A stretch of 5,688 nt of DNA, taken from positions 1 to 5,688 of the forward strand of contig DROE01000296.1 of NCBI GenBank assembly GCA_011322005.1, read 5' to 3'. The notes under the pieces are model-generated. The model made no database searches. It was not told the origin of the DNA and worked only from the letters and a program-made list of their open reading frames with translations. A program made the position numbers and the translations under genes. This stretch comes from Devosia sp. (lineage in GTDB: Bacteria; Pseudomonadota; Alphaproteobacteria; Rhizobiales; Devosiaceae). The first letter of the stretch is position 1. Each line of letters begins with the position of its first letter. Below, piece after piece: positions 1-4,579 of the stretch.

Positions 1-339
1 GCGCCGACCAATTTCATTGCCATAGCGGTCCAGAAAAATCACAGAGTAGTCTTCCGCCCGGTTGAATTCGCCGGATGCTGTCGCATCAAAGGCAGGCAGT
101 GCCAACGCCGTCATCAATATGAGCCCGAGGGCCAGAAGGTTTACACCATCGGAAACTAATTCCACGAAGAACCGGCGCAATCCATAGACATGAAAGACCG
201 ACATTGCATCCTGAAACCTGTTGTAACCGCGCCCCAGGGACTGGAAGAAATCATAGAGCGTGGAGTCGAGCCAGGCATCCGCCTCCAGAAGAGACGTGCT
301 CTTTTTTCGCTTCTGTCTGTTGTAGAAGGGGTCTTGCAA
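1..339 (-). CDS. mrcA: Penicillin-binding protein 1A (class A PBP), N-terminal 113 codons, cut by left edge
   Basis: Class A PBPs are bifunctional inner-membrane enzymes: a glycosyltransferase domain polymerises lipid II and a transpeptidase domain cross-links the strands. Only the N-terminus is present. It has a basic cytoplasmic segment (residues 8-13, RQKRKK), then LLEADAWLDSTLY at 17-29, a motif I recognise from alphaproteobacterial PBP1A proteins. One hydrophobic membrane anchor follows at about 64-84 (ending LPAF), then FLDRYGNEIGRR at 102-113, the usual lead into the periplasmic glycosyltransferase domain. Catalytic residues lie outside the window. The start is TTG at 339-337: an in-frame TAG at 345-343 lies just upstream, GGAA at 349-346 is six bases before the TTG, and the next Met (46) would delete the conserved motif. 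The gene is divergent from the YcgN gene. The PBP1A identity is fairly sure; the symbol (mrcA or ponA) is by family. Confidence 0.85.
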   Translation of the reverse strand, partial: MQDPFYNRQKRKKSTSLLEADAWLDSTLYDFFQSLGRGYNRFQDAMSVFHVYGLRRFFVELVSDGVNLLALGLILMTALALPAFDATASGEFNRAEDYSVIFLDRYGNEIGRR

Positions 340-345
340 GAGCTA

Positions 346-349
346 TTCC
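346..349 (-). promoter_or_regulatory. Ribosome binding site deciding the TTG start of the PBP1A gene
   Basis: Read on the minus strand, GGAA lies six bases before the TTG at 339. With the in-frame TAG at 345-343 it leaves TTG as the only reasonable start. Confidence 0.5.
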
Positions 350-366
350 GTGCTTGAAGAAAGGAC

Positions 367-399
367 AGTATCGGTTTGAGCCGCTTCAGCCAGTGTCAA
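367..399 (-). promoter_or_regulatory. Possible promoter of the PBP1A gene (good -35, poor -10)
   Basis: On the minus strand a perfect TTGACA (positions 399-394) lies about 55 bases upstream of the PBP1A start. The best downstream hexamer, GATACT (372-367), is 21 bases away, longer than the usual 16-18, so the -10 assignment is weak. The location is right for a promoter, but the sequence alone does not prove it. Confidence 0.25.
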
Positions 400-437
400 A
401 TTGCCCTAATTCGGCCGCCACGGCCAGTGCAAAACTG
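389..437. repeat. Imperfect 15-nt direct repeat in the divergent intergenic region
   Basis: GCCAGTGTCAAATTG (389-403) and GCCAGTGCAAAACTG (423-437) agree at 12 of 15 positions and are offset by 34 bp, about three helical turns. The first copy contains the TTGACA of the possible PBP1A promoter on the opposite strand; the second lies just upstream of the YcgN gene. The spacing and placement suggest a pair of regulator sites, but chance similarity is possible. Confidence 0.3.
413..425. repeat. Small GC hairpin GGCCG-CCA-CGGCC
   Basis: A perfect 5-bp inverted repeat with a 3-base loop lies midway between the divergent PBP1A and YcgN genes and between the two copies of the 15-nt direct repeat. 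No T-run follows on either strand, so it is not a typical intrinsic terminator. Its function is unknown. Confidence 0.35.
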
Positions 438-477
438 CGCTGGAAAGCCCTCCCTATAACACAATCATCGGACCATC

Positions 478-927
478 ATGCAATTTTGGGAAAAAAAAGC
501 TCTCAACGAGCTTAACCAGCAGGAATGGGAGGCTTTGTGTGACGGCTGTGGCCGTTGTTGCCTGATAAAGCTGGAGGACGTAGACACCGGAGAAGTCTTC
601 AATTCCGATGTGCGCTGCCGCCTGCTCGATGACAACACCTGCAGGTGCACCGACTACGGAAATCGCAAGGAAAAAGTGCCCGATTGCATTAAATTGACCC
701 CGGCCAACGTTGGTGAGATACCCTGGATACCTGTAACCTGCGCCTACCGGCGGCTGGCTGAAGGAAGGGGACTTGCCTGGTGGCATCCACTGATTTCCGG
801 AGACCCGGACAGTGTAAGGCGTGCCGGGGTTTCGGTTCACGCTCGCACGGTGGGCGAAGCTGAAGTAGCACCCGGCGAGTGGGAGGCGCACGCCGTTGAT
901 TGGCCAGACTGGGAGCCTGAAGAATGA
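478..927 (+). CDS. YcgN/UPF0260 family cysteine-cluster protein
   Basis: The 149 residues match the YcgN family (UPF0260, CxxxCxxCC-type zinc/iron-chelating domain) in length and along the chain. Visible landmarks are WEALCDGCGRCCLIKLED at 17-34, the Cys cluster C21, C24, C27, C28, further Cys at 47, 55, 57 and 70, the PDCIKLTP block at 68-75, and the TCAYRRLAEG and WHPLISGD blocks between 87 and 108. E. coli YcgN has the same blocks in the same order and is about 153 aa. The protein is expected to be cytosolic and probably binds a metal through the Cys residues; its reaction is unknown. The start ATG has a modest TCGGA five bases upstream, and removing it would cut into the conserved N-terminus. 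A run of eight A (491-498) spans codons 5-7. The downstream TPR-sulfotransferase gene is in the same frame after 27 bases, suggesting co-transcription. Confidence 0.9.
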   Translation: MQFWEKKALNELNQQEWEALCDGCGRCCLIKLEDVDTGEVFNSDVRCRLLDDNTCRCTDYGNRKEKVPDCIKLTPANVGEIPWIPVTCAYRRLAEGRGLAWWHPLISGDPDSVRRAGVSVHARTVGEAEVAPGEWEAHAVDWPDWEPEE

Positions 928-940
928 TATACGCGCTCGC

Positions 941-945
941 AAGGA
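941..945 (+). promoter_or_regulatory. Ribosome binding site supporting the TTG start at 955
   Basis: AAGGA lies nine bases before TTG 955. No ATG or GTG is in frame between the YcgN stop and this TTG, and the next in-frame ATG (1018) has no comparable site, so this RBS decides the start of the TPR-sulfotransferase gene. Confidence 0.5.
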
Positions 946-954
946 AACAAGGTA

Positions 955-2739
955 TTGGTTAGAAAACGCAATCGGCAGACCAAAGGCGGCGCTGCTCCAC
1001 TTCCGCCAGCAAAACAGATGGAACTCAACCAGGCGCTGAACCATGCTGTTGCAGCCCATCAGGCGGGGAATCTGGTTGCAGCGGAACGCGGCTACCGGCA
1101 GGTGCTCAAGGCCATTCCCAACCAACCGGTTGCCCTCAATCTCTTGGGCCTTATCGCCATAAGTCAGGGCAAAAACGCCCGAGCCGTTCAATTGCTGCAA
1201 AAGGCGATTGTCGCCAAACCGGACTTTGCCGATGCGTTCAACCATCTGGGCGTCGCCCAGCGCAAGCTCGCCCAGCACGAACGCGCCGTGAAAAGTTTTT
1301 CCCGCGCCGTGGCGCTGGACCCGGCCCTGACCGAAGCCCATAACAATCTTGGTAACGTCCATAAGGACCTTTTGGCATTTGAAGCCGCTGCCCAGTGTTA
1401 CCAGCGCGCAATTGCACTTGAGGGGAAAAATTTCGAACCCCACTACAACCTGGGCAATGTGCTTCGGGAACTGGAACGGCTTGAGCCGGCCAGACAAAGC
1501 TATCGCAACGCGCTGGCGCTGAACCCCAACCATATTGAGGCCCGCTTCAATCTCGCGGCTTTGCTGGAGCGCAGCCACGATCTTCCGGGCGCGATGGAAG
1601 CGGTTGAGGAGGTATTGTCAAGAGCGCCGGGCATGGCAGGGGCGCTGGTTTTGAAGGCCAAAATTTTGCGCCGGGGCAAGCAGGAGACTGAGGCGGCCGC
1701 CGTGCTTGAAGGGGTTGATGCCGCTTCACTGGCACCGGAGGATGGTGTCTCGGTCTGTTTCGAGATGGGCAGGATCTATGATGCCCTGGGCCGGCCGGAA
1801 CAGGCATTTGCCCATTTTGCACGCGGGAACCAGATGCAAAAATCCGCTGCGAGCAAGGAAGTGATGCGAGAGGCAAGACGCTTCCGCCAGGGGATTGAAG
1901 AGACACTGGAACAATTGCTCCCCGGAATTGCCGACAACTGGCAAAATATTGGGGCGAGCGACAGACAAGACCCGGTTTTTCTGATCGGGTTTCCCCGCTC
2001 GGGGACTACTTTGCTCGATCAGGTGCTCGACGCCCACCCGTTAATTCAGGTGATGGAGGAACGGCCGGTAGTGCCCCGGCTTGTCAAGAATCTGGGCTCA
2101 TCAGGCAAACCCCTCCCCAACGATTATGCGCACCTGACGGGGGAAGAAGCGGAGCTTCTGCGTGCCGAATATTTTGAGCAGGCTTCACGCCACCTGGAAT
2201 TGAAAGAAGGCTCTCTGCTGGTCGATAAAATGCCTCTGAACATCCTCTACGTCCCCCTGATTGTCAGACTGTTTTCCGATGCGCGCTTTATTTTTGCCCT
2301 TCGCCACCCCGCCGATGTGGTGCTGAGCAATTTCATGCAGTTGTACCGGCTGAACGGTGCCATGGCCAATTTTCTGGAACTGGAGAGTGCCGCCGATACC
2401 TATTGCGCCATCATGGAGCTGTGGAAGAAGTGCAGGACGGCCCTGCCTGTTCGCGTGCACACGATACGCTATGAGGGTTTGGTCACCGACCTTGAAGAGG
2501 AGGTGCGCCCTTTGCTGGAGTTTCTGGACGTAGACTGGAGTGATGCGGTACTGGATCCGACCGGCCACGCCCGTGTGCGCGATGGCATAAATACCCCCAG
2601 CTATGAGCAGGTCGCCGAACCCGTTTATCTGAAATCCCGCTACCGCTGGCGGCAATATAGAAATGAGCTGGCGCCTGTTTTGGGCAGGCTGGAACCCTGG
2701 GCCGAGCGTTTGGGCTATTCCCTGAATGATGGATTTTAG
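955..2739 (+). CDS. TPR-repeat sulfotransferase family protein (tyrosylprotein-sulfotransferase-like domain)
   Basis: The protein has 594 residues. After a basic leader (1-21), about six consecutive 34-residue tetratricopeptide repeats fill roughly 22-230, each with an N-LG and A-L-P pattern, for example DAFNHLGVAQRKL from residue 93 and EPHYNLGNVLREL from 161. A degenerate repeat follows near 266-297. The C-terminal half is a PAPS-dependent sulfotransferase domain. GFPRSGTTLLDQ at 345-356 is the 5'-phosphosulfate loop, and ALRHPADVVLSNF at 448-460 gives R450 and S458 for the 3'-phosphate. MEERPVVPRL at 367-376 resembles the EETR-IPR segment of animal tyrosylprotein sulfotransferases, whose Glu is the catalytic base; E369 would be its equivalent. 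DKMPLN at about 424-429 also fits the family. The domain should transfer sulfate from PAPS to a protein or glycan; the TPRs may hold the substrate or partner. No signal peptide or membrane segment is seen, so it is probably cytosolic. The TTG start is supported by AAGGA at 941-945. Confidence 0.88.
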   Translation: MVRKRNRQTKGGAAPLPPAKQMELNQALNHAVAAHQAGNLVAAERGYRQVLKAIPNQPVALNLLGLIAISQGKNARAVQLLQKAIVAKPDFADAFNHLGVAQRKLAQHERAVKSFSRAVALDPALTEAHNNLGNVHKDLLAFEAAAQCYQRAIALEGKNFEPHYNLGNVLRELERLEPARQSYRNALALNPNHIEARFNLAALLERSHDLPGAMEAVEEVLSRAPGMAGALVLKAKILRRGKQETEAAAVLEGVDAASLAPEDGVSVCFEMGRIYDALGRPEQAFAHFARGNQMQKSAASKEVMREARRFRQGIEETLEQLLPGIADNWQNIGASDRQDPVFLIGFPRSGTTLLDQVLDAHPLIQVMEERPVVPRLVKNLGSSGKPLPNDYAHLTGEEAELLRAEYFEQASRHLELKEGSLLVDKMPLNILYVPLIVRLFSDARFIFALRHPADVVLSNFMQLYRLNGAMANFLELESAADTYCAIMELWKKCRTALPVRVHTIRYEGLVTDLEEEVRPLLEFLDVDWSDAVLDPTGHARVRDGINTPSYEQVAEPVYLKSRYRWRQYRNELAPVLGRLEPWAERLGYSLNDGF

Positions 2740-2755
2740 CAAGAAAAACCGCTAA

Positions 2756-2780
2756 CTTATCCCCGCGTCACGCAGATAAG
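2756..2780. repeat. Interrupted palindrome CTTATC...GATAAG, possible operator
   Basis: CTTATC (2756-2761) and GATAAG (2775-2780) are perfect inverted copies with 19 bp between equivalent positions. Between them GCG-TCA-CGC (2765-2773) can form an inner 3-bp stem. The right arm ends two bases before a TATAGT hexamer, so a bound protein would cover the expected -35 zone. There is no trailing T-run, which argues against a terminator for the sulfotransferase gene, although a weak attenuating hairpin is possible. An operator of the packaging genes is my inference. Confidence 0.4.
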
Positions 2781-2787
2781 CTATAGT
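2758..2787 (+). promoter_or_regulatory. Possible promoter of the terminase/portal gene cluster
   Basis: TATAGT (2782-2787) is a fair -10 hexamer. With an 18-base spacer the -35 would be TTATCC (2758-2763), a poor match to TTGAC that lies inside the palindrome. A weak -35 overlapping a dyad fits an activator-dependent or repressed promoter. Transcription would start near 2794, before either possible start of the small terminase gene. This is the only space larger than 100 bases on this side of the cluster. Confidence 0.3.
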
Positions 2788-2853
2788 TCAGGCATGGTCG
2801 GAGAATTGGGTGAAAGACCGGGTTCGGCGGCAAATCAACTTCACTGGACAAAC

Positions 2854-2857
2854 AGGA
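2854..2857 (+). promoter_or_regulatory. Ribosome binding site favouring the GTG start at 2864
   Basis: AGGA lies six bases before GTG 2864. A competing site, GGAG at 2800-2803, lies six bases before an in-frame GTG at 2810, so the start is not settled by RBS alone. Confidence 0.4.
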
Positions 2858-2863
2858 ATAAAC

Positions 2864-3286
2864 GTGACCGCTGGAATGCCTCCTGACTGGTCCGCCATCG
2901 AGCATGACTACAGACAGGGCAAGCTGACTGTCTCCAGGATCTGCGAAAAACACGAAATATCCCGCTCCGCATTTGCAAAAGCAAGAAACAGATATGGCTG
3001 GCCGGGACGTTATGCAAAAAAAACCGTGCAGCGCGCGCCACTGATTGAGCGCCTGTTCGGTGTACTCGAAAAACAGATAAAAAACATGGAAACCCGTACT
3101 ATGGACGCTTCAAACGCCGACAGGGAGGTAGCGCTGCTGGGCACTCTCTCGCGCACCCTTGAAAAGCTCGTGGAGCTGGATGTCAAACACAGCGCCAGCT
3201 CGCCGACGCAAAAAAGGCCGAAGTCCGAGATGATGGCACTAAGGGAAAAGATTTCAGCGCGCATCAGCCAGCTTGAAAAAAGCTGA
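2864..3286 (+). CDS. Small terminase subunit-like DNA-binding protein (GTA g1 type)
   Basis: The 140-residue product has two parts. DWSAIEHDYRQG (8-19) leads into a helix-turn-helix at about 20-46 (LTVSRICEKHEISRSAFAKA, then RYGW). This kind of HTH is common at the N-terminus of small terminases and of the proteins encoded upstream of GTA large terminases. A charged helical region follows at about 58-108 (LIERLFGVLEKQIKNME, LLGTLSRTLEKLVELD), likely the oligomerisation coiled coil, then a basic helical tail at 117-140. In tailed phages the small subunit forms a ring that binds DNA and stimulates the large subunit's ATPase. The stop overlaps the large terminase start by 14 bases. I chose GTG 2864 because the family-like sequence begins right after it; GTG 2810 would add 18 residues (158 aa) that look unrelated, and ATG 2876 is a third option. 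The HTH is clear; the terminase role rests mostly on position. Confidence 0.72.
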   Translation: MTAGMPPDWSAIEHDYRQGKLTVSRICEKHEISRSAFAKARNRYGWPGRYAKKTVQRAPLIERLFGVLEKQIKNMETRTMDASNADREVALLGTLSRTLEKLVELDVKHSASSPTQKRPKSEMMALREKISARISQLEKS

Positions 3287-4550
3287 GGTCGACAAATTCG
3301 TCGCCTCTCTCAACGATGATGAGATTGCCGACCTTGAACATGACTGGCGCTTCTGGGCCCGGCCCCAACAACTGCCCCCAAAAGGGAGGTGGACCACCTG
3401 GCTCTTGATGGGCGGACGTGGCTCGGGCAAAACCCGAGCCGGGGCCGAGTGGGTGCGGGAACTGGCAGCAGGCAAAAGCGGCAGGGCATTTTCAGGCCCC
3501 ATCGCGCTGGTTTCGGAGACGATTGCGCAGGCCCGCGCAGTGATGGTTGAAGGCACCTCTGGCATTCTGAGCATCGGCCCGGTGTCGGACCGACCCCGCT
3601 TTGATCAGGGTCGCAACATGCTGGTGTGGAAGAACGGAAGTGAAGCCCTTCTGATGTCAGCCTCCGAACCCGAACGGTTTCGTGGACCCCAGTTCGCCGC
3701 CGCCTGGTGCGACGAACTGGCCAAATGGCCCAATGCGGAAGCAGCCTGGGACATGCTGCAGTTCGGTTTGAGGCTGGGAGACCGGCCCCGCCAGATGGTG
3801 ACCACGACGCCGAGGCCGACCAAATTATTGAGGCGGATTTTGGCTGACGATAAAACTGTTGTCACCGGCATGCGCACCAGCGACAACGCATCAAATCTGG
3901 CGCCGGGTTTCCTGGACCAGATAGTGGGGCGCTATCAGGGAACGTTTTTGGGACGTCAGGAACTTGATGGTGAGCTTATCGAAGACCTGCCCGATGCCTT
4001 GTGGCTGCGCGCCGACCTTGAAGCCGCCGTTCGAGCAAAGCCGCCTGAACTGGAACGGGTATTAGTGAGCGTTGACCCGGCGGTCAGCTCTAACACCAAA
4101 TCAGACGCCTGCGGCATAATCGTTGCAGCCAGGTTTGGCGAGCAGGCAATTGTGCTTGCCGACAAAACGCTGAAACCGGCCCCGCCGCTGAAATGGGCAC
4201 GCCGGGTGGTTGCGGCCTATCATCGTTTTGATGCCGACGCCGTTGTCGCCGAGGTCAATCAGGGTGGCGACCTGGTGGTCAGTATGATTGCTCAGGTCGA
4301 CCCCGCGGTGCCGGTAATAAAGGTGCGGGCCAACCGGTCCAAATGGGTGCGCGCCGAACCGGTCGCAGCGCTTTATCAGCGTGGACTGGTGCACCATGTG
4401 CCGGGCCTGGGTGAACTGGAAGACGAAATGTGCGCCTTTGGCCCCAACGGTCTTGCTGATGGCCATTCGCCCGACCGCGTGGACGCTCTGGTCTGGGCAC
4501 TGACGACATTATTGTTGAACGGCTCCGCGCCTCGTGTGCGCGGGCTTTGA
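3273..4550 (+). CDS. Large terminase subunit, ATPase-nuclease DNA-packaging motor (GTA g2 type)
   Basis: The 425-residue protein carries the full two-domain layout of a large terminase. The N-terminal ATPase has Walker A GGRGSGKT at 47-54 with a following RAGAEWVRE helix, Walker B ending in C-D147-E148 (AAAWCDELAKWP), and a coupling motif TTTPRPT at 177-183. The C-terminal RNase H-fold nuclease has VSVDPA with D268, AEVNQGG with E327, and SPDRVDAL with D401 and D404 as candidate metal ligands. It should cut concatemeric or chromosomal DNA and pump it through the portal into the prohead. The WRFWARPQQLPP and WLLMGGRGSGKT segments look like the terminases of Rhizobiales GTAs. TTG 3273 is the only usable start, because an in-frame TAA lies at 3240-3242 and no ATG or GTG follows before Walker A. 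No Shine-Dalgarno is visible, so translation is probably coupled to the upstream gene through the 14-base overlap. All key residues are present and the gene looks intact. Confidence 0.93.
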   Translation: MKKAEVDKFVASLNDDEIADLEHDWRFWARPQQLPPKGRWTTWLLMGGRGSGKTRAGAEWVRELAAGKSGRAFSGPIALVSETIAQARAVMVEGTSGILSIGPVSDRPRFDQGRNMLVWKNGSEALLMSASEPERFRGPQFAAAWCDELAKWPNAEAAWDMLQFGLRLGDRPRQMVTTTPRPTKLLRRILADDKTVVTGMRTSDNASNLAPGFLDQIVGRYQGTFLGRQELDGELIEDLPDALWLRADLEAAVRAKPPELERVLVSVDPAVSSNTKSDACGIIVAARFGEQAIVLADKTLKPAPPLKWARRVVAAYHRFDADAVVAEVNQGGDLVVSMIAQVDPAVPVIKVRANRSKWVRAEPVAALYQRGLVHHVPGLGELEDEMCAFGPNGLADGHSPDRVDALVWALTTLLLNGSAPRVRGL

Positions 4551-4567
4551 GAGTTGAATACTTAACC

Positions 4568-4573
4568 TGAGGA
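4568..4573 (+). promoter_or_regulatory. Ribosome binding site of the portal gene
   Basis: TGAGGA, the best Shine-Dalgarno in the window, lies six bases before ATG 4580. It sits in a 29-base gap after the large terminase stop, and no promoter-like sequence is seen there, so the portal gene is probably read from the upstream transcript. Confidence 0.6.
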
Positions 4574-4579
4574 AATTGC

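Noticed and set aside
204..515. Plus-strand open frame overlapping the PBP1A N-terminus and the intergenic region
   Set aside because: It overlaps the PBP1A coding segment and the YcgN start, and its Cys/Arg/Pro-rich product resembles no family.
924..962. Twelve-codon frame with an ATGA overlap on the YcgN stop
   Set aside because: Very short, no protein features, and its stop overlaps the sulfotransferase start; a coupling peptide is possible but unsupported.
454..1578. Long minus-strand open frame (374 codons) opposite YcgN and the TPR region
   Set aside because: It lies antisense to two genes with clear family motifs and shows no recognisable domain; long antisense frames are expected in GC-rich coding DNA.
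2185..2742. Minus-strand open frame (185 codons) opposite the sulfotransferase domain
   Set aside because: The plus strand encodes conserved PAPS-binding motifs here; the antisense product has no family features.
2740..2781. Intrinsic terminator after the sulfotransferase gene
   Set aside because: The only dyad has a broken stem and is not followed by a T-run on the plus strand.
2794..2886. Thirty-codon ATG frame overlapping the small terminase start in another frame
   Set aside because: No properly spaced RBS and no recognisable features; the HTH-coding frame is far better supported.
4551..4579. Possible CtrA-type half-site CTTAACC upstream of the portal gene
   Set aside because: Only one TTAA half is present and the N7-spaced partner is missing; the gap is too short for a likely promoter.
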